Positions 1-5,332 of a DNA stretch of 10,072 nucleotides are shown here, in pieces; within the stretch, counting starts at the first letter, position 1; each line of letters begins with the position of its first letter. The stretch covers positions 1 through 10,072 of the forward strand of contig CASDWR010000171.1 in the NCBI GenBank assembly GCA_949284665.1, in the 5' to 3' direction. The position numbers were made by a program, and so were the translations under genes. Source of the stretch: an uncultured Rikenellaceae bacterium. GTDB lineage: Bacteria; Bacteroidota; Bacteroidia; Bacteroidales; Rikenellaceae. A model generated the notes under the pieces. The model searched no databases, was not told where the DNA came from, and saw only the letters and a program-made list of their open reading frames with translations.

Positions 1-322
1 TCGTTTTGCCGGCCTCGACCGTCACTTCTCGGGTTACGGTTTTGTAACCCATGTAGGAGAAAGTGACTTTGGCCTTGCCGGGCAAAAGACGGTCGTATAA
101 AAAACGACCGGTAGGTAAAACCGATTCGATCGTATCCGTAGCCGTCTCGATCCGAATGTGAGCATTATAGAGAGCAACATAAAACCCGTGGATCGATTCG
201 CCCGCGGTAACATCGCCGGCAATGGTCCCATACTTTTTTTTCTCATTTACATCCTTTCCCTGTGCAAAAGTCTGGACGGATGCAAATGAAAAAAACAGCA
301 TACAGATCAGGCATTTTTTCAA
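1..322 (-). CDS. Secreted protein with carboxypeptidase-regulatory-like domain, 3' end outside window
   Basis: This is the N-terminal 107 codons of a minus-strand gene that runs off the left edge. The product starts MKKCLICMLFFSFASVQTFA, a clear Sec signal peptide (KK, hydrophobic core, cleavage near FAQ at residue 21), so it is exported to the periplasm or outer membrane. Residues about 30-105 read as a beta-sandwich carboxypeptidase-regulatory-like domain: KYGTIAGDV opening, a central TGRFLYDRLLPGKAKVTFSYMGYK stretch split here as TGRFLYDRLLPGK and VTFSYMGYKTV, then a REVTVEAGKT strand. In Bacteroidota such domains precede TonB-dependent barrels, SusC-like receptors or other surface proteins; which applies here cannot be seen. 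The start is uncertain: TTG at 320-322 gives the proper signal peptide, ATG at 299-301 would lose the lysines, and an in-frame ATG at 446-448 would add 42 residues before the signal. I see no good promoter box upstream. Confidence 0.5.
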   Translation of the reverse strand, partial: MKKCLICMLFFSFASVQTFAQGKDVNEKKKYGTIAGDVTAGESIHGFYVALYNAHIRIETATDTIESVLPTGRFLYDRLLPGKAKVTFSYMGYKTVTREVTVEAGKT

Positions 323-419
323 TACATCGTAATTGTGTGTAATGTTGTTTTTTGTACGGCCATTTTGTCGGAGATTCCCGAAAGGCTTTTTCAGATGGCA
401 GGTTCTCCGATACCGGAAA

Positions 420-457
420 GACAAACCATGATAAATTTGACAAATCATTGGATAAAT
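420..457. repeat. Imperfect 17-19 nt tandem repeat
   Basis: Two copies share GACAAA, CAT and ATAAAT: copy one at 420-436, copy two at 439-457 with a two-base insertion. They lie about 100-135 nt upstream of the TTG start of the left-edge secreted-protein gene. The position would suit a binding site for a regulator, but AT-rich sequence can produce such a match by chance. Confidence 0.3.
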
Positions 458-565
458 GAGGTTTTTTGAAAAACAGTCACGTTTCTTCCCCCCCCCATTA
501 GGGAAAGAGTTACGAATACAAATTTGCACAAAAATCTTGGGAAAACAAACTTTATCGCTGTTTTT

Positions 566-669
566 TTGTGTTTTTACATTAAAAGGTGCATGCGGGTGAA
601 ACTGCTGTATCGTTTATCCGAGAATCGGGATTGGTGTACCATCCGAAGGTGGCACCCATAAAAACACAA
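566..669. other. Possible structured RNA element bounded by 11-nt inverted repeats
   Basis: TTGTGTTTTTA at 566-576 is the exact reverse complement of TAAAAACACAA at 659-669. Inside lie further complementary pieces: GGGTG (594-598) with CACCC (653-657), a CCGA-GAA-TCGG hairpin near 620, and a 5-bp CCATC/GGTGG hairpin with a CGAA loop near 639-652. The region is non-coding by eye. No known RNA family is recognised and no promoter box was found on either strand, so it may be only an extended terminator region or chance. Confidence 0.2.
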
Positions 670-689
670 TGCAAAAGGATACGAATCCG

Positions 690-730
690 AAAAAAAGAAA
701 GGCGACCGTGGAATTTTCGCGACCGCCTTT
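690..730 (-). terminator. Intrinsic terminator of tRNA-Thr
   Basis: On the minus strand an 11-bp stem (arms 720-730 and 698-708, AAAGGCGGTCG against CGGTCGCCTTT, two G-U pairs) is followed by C and seven T (697-690). It begins 6 nt after the 3' end of the tRNA, so the tRNA is the last gene of its transcript. Confidence 0.85.
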
Positions 731-736
731 GCAAAG

Positions 737-808
<72 letters not shown>

Positions 809-885
809 AAGACTTCAACCTTCCCGGGCTGCAACGACTCACATAAAAAATTATCGGAGTACATTCCGGTTTCGATTTCGGAGCA

Positions 886-917
886 CAAAATTAGATACCA
901 TTTTTTAATTTTGCAAA
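886..917 (-). promoter_or_regulatory. Bacteroidota-type promoter for tRNA-Thr
   Basis: On the minus strand TTTG (917-914) is followed after 20 nt by TAATTTTG (893-886), an exact fit to the sigma-AB pattern TTTG/TAnnTTTG. Transcription would start near 880, leaving a leader of about 70 nt before the mature tRNA. The match is seen in the sequence; its activity is inferred. Confidence 0.7.
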
Positions 918-920
918 CCA

Positions 921-953
921 TTTGACGATAATCTGTAAATTTCCCTATATTTG
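921..953 (+). promoter_or_regulatory. Bacteroidota-type promoter for the small membrane protein and tdh
   Basis: TTTG (921-924) and TATATTTG (946-953) are separated by 21 nt and match the sigma-AB consensus exactly. The start of transcription would be near 960, giving an 85-nt leader before the ATG at 1046. Its upstream element lies only 3 nt from the upstream element of the divergent tRNA promoter. Confidence 0.7.
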
Positions 954-1045
954 TAGAATATAGGATATGGCATCCGCCCATTCAGGCGAACTCAATGGCT
1001 GTGTTCTTGCCTTTCACTATATATGTGACCAGATAATTGTCAGTT

Positions 1046-1279
1046 ATGGAACATTCGGAATCGTTCAAAAGGATCGTCGTATGGCTGTTGGTTCTTTTTT
1101 TTATTAATCTGGGTTTTCTGGTAGCAGTCGTTCCGAACAGAACAACCTTTTTCCTGATTCTGATTGCCATACAGGCAATCGTCGGAATCTATTTCGCAGT
1201 CATTTCGTTCGGATTGCTCAAACAGGCAGGAAAGGCCGAAAAGAAGCCAACCGATAACCGAACACCAAAGCACACTTAA
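1046..1279 (+). CDS. Small two-helix membrane protein of unknown function
   Basis: This 77-aa protein is not recognised as a named family. A short charged N-terminus (MEHSESFKR) is followed by two hydrophobic segments, residues about 10-30 (IVVWLLVLFFINLGFLVAVV) and 34-60, joined by a tight PNRTT turn; a hydrophilic, lysine-rich tail of about 17 residues (KQAGKAEKKPTDNRTPKHT) ends it. The helical hairpin predicts both termini on the same side, probably cytoplasmic by the positive-inside rule. ATG at 1046 is chosen; an in-frame TTG at 1037 would add three residues. It lies 31 nt upstream of tdh with no terminator between, and the only good promoter is ahead of it, so the two are probably cotranscribed. 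The layout supports a real gene, but its role is unknown. Confidence 0.65.
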   Translation: MEHSESFKRIVVWLLVLFFINLGFLVAVVPNRTTFFLILIAIQAIVGIYFAVISFGLLKQAGKAEKKPTDNRTPKHT

Positions 1280-1310
1280 ATATCAACAATTTCATTATTA
1301 AAGAAACCTT

Positions 1311-2267
1311 ATGAAAAAAATTCTGATCGTGGGGGCCGGAGGCCAGATCGGTTCGGAACTGACCCGTTATTTGAGAAATATCTACGGAAATTCGAATGTC
1401 CTTGCCACGGATGTGCGGGAATGCCGTGATCTCGGAGAAGACGGCCCCTTCGAAGTGATCGATGCACTCAATGCCACCCAATTGGCGTCGGCCGTAGCCC
1501 GTAACAACATCGATACGATCTTCAATCTGGTCGCATTGCTTTCGGCCGTGGGAGAACGGAATCCCCAAATGGCCTGGGGTGTCAATATGGGAGCCCTGAT
1601 CAACTCTCTCGAAGTCGCACGCCAACACCATTGCGCACTTTTCACCCCAAGCAGCATCGGTGCATTCGGCCCTACCTCCCCGAAAGACCATACACCACAG
1701 GATACGATCATGCAGCCGACCACTATCTACGGTATCTGCAAAGTGACTGGCGAACTGCTCGGCAATTACTATAATCTCAAGTACGGGGTCGATACCCGAA
1801 GTGTTCGATTCCCGGGCATTATCTCGAATGTCACCTTGCCCGGAGGAGGCACAACGGATTATGCCGTCGAAATATATTACGAAGCGATCAAAAGCAGAAA
1901 ATATACCTGTGCCGTTCCGAGTGACGTTTATATGGATATGATCTATATGCCCGATGCACTGAGGGCGTGTGTGGAACTCATGGAGGCCGATCCCCACAAA
2001 CTGATTCATCGCAACAGTTTCAATATTGCCTCAATGAGTTTTACACCCGAAATCATCGCCGATGCCATCCGCCGCCGTATACCCGATTTCCAGATGGATT
2101 ACTATATCGACCCCGTCAAACGCGAGATTGCCGAAAGTTGGCCCAACTCACTCGACGATACCTGTGCCCGGGAAGAGTGGAACTGGAAACCGGAATGGGA
2201 CCTTGAACGCATGACCGACGACATGTTGCGGGTAATTGCGGAAAAGGTCGCTGCCGAAAAGGAGTGA
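1311..2267 (+). CDS. tdh: L-threonine 3-dehydrogenase, SDR/epimerase-type
   Basis: The 318-aa product is an extended short-chain dehydrogenase of the NAD-dependent epimerase fold and most resembles the epimerase-like L-threonine 3-dehydrogenases known from Bacteroidota and animals, not the zinc-dependent E. coli enzyme. It would oxidise L-threonine to 2-amino-3-ketobutyrate with NAD+, in the cytoplasm. Seen: Rossmann glycine motif GAGGQIG at residues 8-14, Asp34 at the end of beta-2 (NAD preference), Ser115 in PSSIGAFG, and the catalytic pair Tyr140-Lys144 in YGICK. The family-typical stretch SVRFPGIIS (164-172) followed by PGGGTTDYAVEIYYEAI (177-193) separates it from sugar epimerases. The next pathway enzyme, 2-amino-3-ketobutyrate CoA ligase, is not in the window. 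It follows the small membrane protein gene and ends before a strong terminator. A sugar-nucleotide epimerase is the main alternative and is unlikely. Confidence 0.9.
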   Translation: MKKILIVGAGGQIGSELTRYLRNIYGNSNVLATDVRECRDLGEDGPFEVIDALNATQLASAVARNNIDTIFNLVALLSAVGERNPQMAWGVNMGALINSLEVARQHHCALFTPSSIGAFGPTSPKDHTPQDTIMQPTTIYGICKVTGELLGNYYNLKYGVDTRSVRFPGIISNVTLPGGGTTDYAVEIYYEAIKSRKYTCAVPSDVYMDMIYMPDALRACVELMEADPHKLIHRNSFNIASMSFTPEIIADAIRRRIPDFQMDYYIDPVKREIAESWPNSLDDTCAREEWNWKPEWDLERMTDDMLRVIAEKVAAEKE

Positions 2268-2336
2268 ACATCCGCTGAGCGACACAAGTTTCAAGAATTG
2301 CCGCTCTCTTTTCAGGAATCTCGATTCGATAAGGAT

Positions 2337-2373
2337 TGTGCGCATGGTAAATATTCGTCATGCGCACATTTTT
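2337..2373 (+). terminator. Intrinsic terminator after tdh
   Basis: A perfect 10-bp stem TGTGCGCATG (2337-2346) with CATGCGCACA (2359-2368), a 12-nt loop and five T residues (2369-2373) lie 70 nt after the tdh stop codon. It ends the plus-strand transcript before the convergent mqnC. Confidence 0.85.
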
Positions 2374-2518
2374 CCTGCTTCATGATCTCGGAAATCCCTT
2401 CCATCCACAAAGCCGATATTTTGAACACATTATGGGAATACGCCGGGAAGCATCGACATCCGATTCGTGTCTCGGATGAAAAGAGGAACATTCGGACAAA
2501 ATACGTGAAACGGCAACG

Positions 2519-2534
2519 GATCGGTGCACCGATC
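2519..2534. repeat. 16-bp perfect palindrome at the 3' end of mqnC
   Basis: GATCGGTGCACCGATC reads the same on both strands and lies 11 nt past the mqnC stop codon. On the minus strand it is not followed by a T run, so it is at best a weak terminator or mRNA 3'-end stabiliser; a protein site is also possible. Confidence 0.4.
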
Positions 2535-2545
2535 GTGCACTAACA

Positions 2546-3670
2546 TCATGCTTCATCCACTCCTTGCAGCACATCGGGCATGGGGCGCAACCGATAAAGT
2601 TGGTCGCGCAGGCGAGGCTTGAATCCCGCTTGGCGGATAGCCCGACAGATACCGACGGCATCGAACCGATTGGCAGCGCCGGCCGAAGAGACGACACGCT
2701 CTTCAATCATAATCGACCCCATGTCATTGGCCCCTCCATGGAGGGCCATTTGGGCGGTTTCTTTCCCTACGGTCAGCCATGAGGCCTGAATGTTGCGGAT
2801 ATTGTAGAGCACAATGCGGCTGATTGCAACGATACGGAGATATTCAAGCGGTGAGAAATGTGCGACAACCCCTTCCCGTTCAAGTTGCGTACCCTTACTG
2901 CAAAAAATCCAAGGGATAAAAGCTGTGAATCCCAACGCCCCAACCGGACGTTCTTCCTGTAAATCTCTAATTTTTAAAAGATGTTCGATGCGGTGGGCCG
3001 GGGTTTCCACATGCCCGTACATCATGGTGGCTGTAGACGGTATCCCGATTCGATGCGCTTCACGCATTACCTCTATCCATTGAGTGGCGGACGGTTTCCC
3101 GGGCGATATGCGTCGTCGCACTTCGTCGCACAGAATTTCCGCTCCTGCCCCCGGTAGTGTATCGAGACCCGCATCTTTCAATCGCAAAAGCGTGTCCCGT
3201 ATCGATAATCGGCTGATGCGGGCGATGTGTGCCACTTCGGGTGCACCCAGTGCATTAAGCCGCAATCGGGGACAGTACCGCTTGAGATCGCGAAAAAGTT
3301 TTTCATAGAAATCGATGCGCAAACCAGGATGAAGCCCCCCTTGCAAAAGCAGTTGGTCACCACCCAAGGAGAGTGTTCGGTCGATCTTCTCCATGTAGTC
3401 ATCGATTGAGGTAACATAGGCCCGATCGTATTCGCGGGGTGTGCAATGGAAATTGCAAAATTTGCAGCCCGAAATACACACATTCGTAATATTGACATTT
3501 CGATCGATCTGCCATGTGACCGTTTCGGGATCATCAACCGCCGAACGGCGCAACGTATCGGCCACGAGCATCAATTCTCCGAGCGGGGCATCGAGATAAA
3601 GCCGCAAAGCTTCTTCGAAACAGAGCGGTTCATACGACAGGGATTTCCCATATATTCGATCGAGATTCAT
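2546..3670 (-). CDS. mqnC: Cyclic dehypoxanthinyl futalosine synthase (radical SAM)
   Basis: The 374-aa product is a radical SAM enzyme of the futalosine route to menaquinone; MqnC cyclises dehypoxanthinyl futalosine to its cyclic form in the cytoplasm. The CxxxCxxC cluster motif is Cys65, Cys69 and Cys72 (ITNVCISGCKFCNF). Family-diagnostic blocks follow in order: LLLQGGLHPGL (108-117), LPGAGAEIL (172-180), TATMMYGHVET (213-223), then SWLTVGKE and GANDMGS in the C-terminal half. These separate it from the sister enzyme MqnE and from CofH. The variants Gly-Ala-Gly where GGG is common, and IPWIF where IPWPF is common, are mild. The reading frame stays open upstream to about 3886, but the ATG at 3668-3670 sits 15-20 nt after the predicted transcript start and gives the usual family length. 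It appears monocistronic; no other mqn gene is in the window. Confidence 0.95.
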   Translation of the reverse strand: MNLDRIYGKSLSYEPLCFEEALRLYLDAPLGELMLVADTLRRSAVDDPETVTWQIDRNVNITNVCISGCKFCNFHCTPREYDRAYVTSIDDYMEKIDRTLSLGGDQLLLQGGLHPGLRIDFYEKLFRDLKRYCPRLRLNALGAPEVAHIARISRLSIRDTLLRLKDAGLDTLPGAGAEILCDEVRRRISPGKPSATQWIEVMREAHRIGIPSTATMMYGHVETPAHRIEHLLKIRDLQEERPVGALGFTAFIPWIFCSKGTQLEREGVVAHFSPLEYLRIVAISRIVLYNIRNIQASWLTVGKETAQMALHGGANDMGSIMIEERVVSSAGAANRFDAVGICRAIRQAGFKPRLRDQLYRLRPMPDVLQGVDEA

Positions 3671-3691
3671 TCGTATCCGTCCAATTCGGCA

Positions 3692-3721
3692 CAAAGATAC
3701 GAAAAGCAGGAAACAGACAAA
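3692..3721 (-). promoter_or_regulatory. Bacteroidota-type promoter for mqnC
   Basis: Minus-strand TTTG (3721-3718), 18 nt, then TATCTTTG (3699-3692) match the sigma-AB consensus. Transcription would begin near 3686, about 15 nt before the ATG, which rules out longer start choices in the upstream open frame. An eight-G tract (3769-3776) lies about 48 bp upstream. Confidence 0.7.
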
Positions 3722-3840
3722 CCACCCCGATCGAGCTTTTTTGCAGACACAACTCCTCTGCGATCGGTGGGGGGGGACAGGGATGTTCGCATCGCGGCCG
3801 GATCTCGGAACCGCCCGACTGCACACGGAGCGTACGAAAC

Positions 3841-3878
3841 GGAAAACCGCTCCCTGTGTACACAGGGAGCGGTTTTCC
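3841..3878 (-). terminator. Perfect 38-nt palindrome acting as terminator of gdhA
   Basis: GGAAAACCGCTCCCTGTGT (3841-3859) and its exact reverse complement (3860-3878) abut with no spacer, giving 19-nt arms; in RNA the centre would open as a 4-6 nt loop. It lies 21 nt after the gdhA stop. On the minus strand the 3' arm ends GGTTTTCC and GTTT follows, a modest T-rich tail. Because the palindrome is perfect it looks equal from either direction, but no plus-strand gene ends here. Confidence 0.75.
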
Positions 3879-3899
3879 ATGTTCACATCGCGCGAGGGA

Positions 3900-5237
3900 T
3901 CAGATGATTCCTTGCTCGACCATACTTTTGGCCACTTTCATGAAACCGGCGATATTCGCCCCTTTCATGTAGTTGATATAGCCGTTCGGTTCGGTCCCGT
4001 ATTCCAGACAGGCAGCATGAATCGATGACATGATCTGATGAAGTTTTGCATCGACCTCTTCTGCCGTCCAATTATGCTTCATGGCATTCTGACTCATTTC
4101 CAATCCGGATGTTGCCACTCCACCGGCATTCACTGCCTTGCCTGGACCATATGGAAGCCCAGCTGCAATGAATGCATCGATGGCCTCCGGAGTACATCCC
4201 ATGTTGGACACTTCGGCTACTACTTGCACTCCGTTGGCGATCAACTGTTTGGCATCATCTCCATTCAACTCGTTTTGCGTAGCGCAGGGCATTGCGATAT
4301 CCACTTTCACTTCCCACGGTTTACGGCCGGCATAGAATGTCGACCCGGGGAACCGATCGGCATACGGAGCAACCACATCGTTGTTGGATGCTCGCAGTTC
4401 GAGCATATAGGCGATTTTTTCCGCATCGAGACCTGCCGGATCATAGACATAACCATCCGGTCCGGAAAGGGTGACCACCTTGGCACCCAGCTCGGTAGCC
4501 TTGGTCGCAGCCCCCCAGGCCACATTGCCGAATCCGGATATGGCGATTACCTTGCCTTTCAACTCCATTCCGGCTGTTTCAAGCATCTGTTTCAGGAAAT
4601 ATACCGCACCGAAACCGGTCGCTTCCGGACGGATCAAGGAACCTCCGTAGGTCATCCCCTTCCCTGTAAGCACACCTGTGTTTTCTCGGGCCAGTTTGCG
4701 ATACATGCCATAAAGATAACCGATTTCACGGCCGCCCACACCGATATCGCCGGCCGGTACGTCTGTCTCAGGACCAATATGGCGCCACAATTCCACCATA
4801 AATGCCTGGCAGAACCGCATTACCTCCCCCTCGGATTTCCCTTTCGGGTTGAAATCCGAACCGCCTTTGGCACCACCCATCGGCAGAGTGGTAAGCGCAT
4901 TTTTAAAAATCTGTTCGAAACCGAGGAACTTCAGTATGCTCGGATTTACACTCGGGTGGAAACGCAATCCCCCTTTGTAAGGACCGATCGCATTATTGAA
5001 TTGGATGCGATAACCGGTATTTACCTGTACCTCCCCTCGGTCATCCACCCACACTACCTTGAAAGTAAAAATACGATCGGGTTCCACAATCCGTTCCGCA
5101 ATCTTGTTCGCCTCGAATTCGGGGTGTTCGTTATAGGCTTCTTCGACGGTCATGAGAACTTCGCGAACCGCCTGCAAATATTCGCTTTCTCCCGGATGCC
5201 TGCGCTCCAGTTCCGTCATAAGTTTTTGTACGTTCAT
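3900..5237 (-). CDS. gdhA: Glutamate dehydrogenase, hexameric NADP/NAD type
   Basis: The 445-aa product is a full-length family I hexameric glutamate dehydrogenase, which interconverts 2-oxoglutarate plus ammonium and L-glutamate in the cytoplasm. Seen: substrate-domain motifs GPYKGGLRFHP (Lys88) and PMGGAKGGSDFNPKGKS (active Lys124), catalytic Asp163 in VPAGDIGVGGREIGYL, and the dinucleotide fold at GFGNVA (235-240). The C-terminal helix region carries NAGGVATSGLEMSQNA. Cofactor choice cannot be settled by eye; enteric Bacteroides enzymes of this length include NADP-specific and dual-specificity forms. ATG at 5235-5237 gives the normal family start (MNVQKLMTELERRHPGESEY). A 95-nt gap separates it from the upstream receiver-PPDK gene on the same strand; a putative -7 box in that gap suggests its own promoter, and a strong palindromic terminator follows it. 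Confidence 0.97.
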   Translation of the reverse strand: MNVQKLMTELERRHPGESEYLQAVREVLMTVEEAYNEHPEFEANKIAERIVEPDRIFTFKVVWVDDRGEVQVNTGYRIQFNNAIGPYKGGLRFHPSVNPSILKFLGFEQIFKNALTTLPMGGAKGGSDFNPKGKSEGEVMRFCQAFMVELWRHIGPETDVPAGDIGVGGREIGYLYGMYRKLARENTGVLTGKGMTYGGSLIRPEATGFGAVYFLKQMLETAGMELKGKVIAISGFGNVAWGAATKATELGAKVVTLSGPDGYVYDPAGLDAEKIAYMLELRASNNDVVAPYADRFPGSTFYAGRKPWEVKVDIAMPCATQNELNGDDAKQLIANGVQVVAEVSNMGCTPEAIDAFIAAGLPYGPGKAVNAGGVATSGLEMSQNAMKHNWTAEEVDAKLHQIMSSIHAACLEYGTEPNGYINYMKGANIAGFMKVAKSMVEQGII

Positions 5238-5279
5238 AACATTAAAGCCAATTAGAAGTTTTAGGTTTTAATTTGTTTC

Positions 5280-5287
5280 CAAATATA
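5280..5287 (-). promoter_or_regulatory. Putative -7 box for gdhA
   Basis: TATATTTG on the minus strand matches TAnnTTTG and lies 43 nt ahead of the gdhA ATG. The nearest TTG for the upstream element is 24 nt away, longer than the usual 18-21, so this promoter is weaker evidence than those of mqnC and the tRNA. No terminator hairpin was seen between the upstream gene's stop at 5333 and this box, so read-through is possible. Confidence 0.45.
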
Positions 5288-5332
5288 CAAAAATTCATAA
5301 TAGATTGTAGCCAATATTTGAAAAAATCGTAT

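Larger units (their letters stand above)
323..736. other. Intergenic region between secreted-protein gene and tRNA-Thr
   Basis: This 414-nt stretch has no gene I can support. It holds an imperfect tandem repeat at 420-457, a nine-C homopolymer at 488-496, very AT-rich sequence at 500-590, a pair of 11-nt inverted repeats at 566-576 and 659-669, and the terminator of the tRNA at 690-730. Open frames across it are short and unlike protein. Confidence 0.6.

Noticed and set aside
967..1104. 45-codon frame starting at ATG 967 just after the plus-strand promoter
   Set aside because: It overlaps the 77-aa membrane-protein frame, has no recognisable features and no support beyond an ATG. An even shorter 13-codon frame at 993-1034 could be a leader peptide, but it shows no run of threonine codons or attenuator hairpin.
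1218..2009. 263-codon minus-strand frame opposite tdh
   Set aside because: Antisense to a strongly conserved enzyme, composition dominated by His/Ile/Asp/Arg, no motif and no promoter.
3671..3886. N-terminal extension of mqnC by 72 codons
   Set aside because: It would be read from upstream of the predicted promoter and through the palindromic terminator, and no MqnC has such an extension; ATG at 3668-3670 fits the family.
4038..5255. 405-codon open frame on the plus strand opposite gdhA
   Set aside because: It lies wholly antisense to a clear glutamate dehydrogenase, has no recognisable domain and is rich in His, Cys, Phe and Ile-Arg strings typical of a shadow frame.
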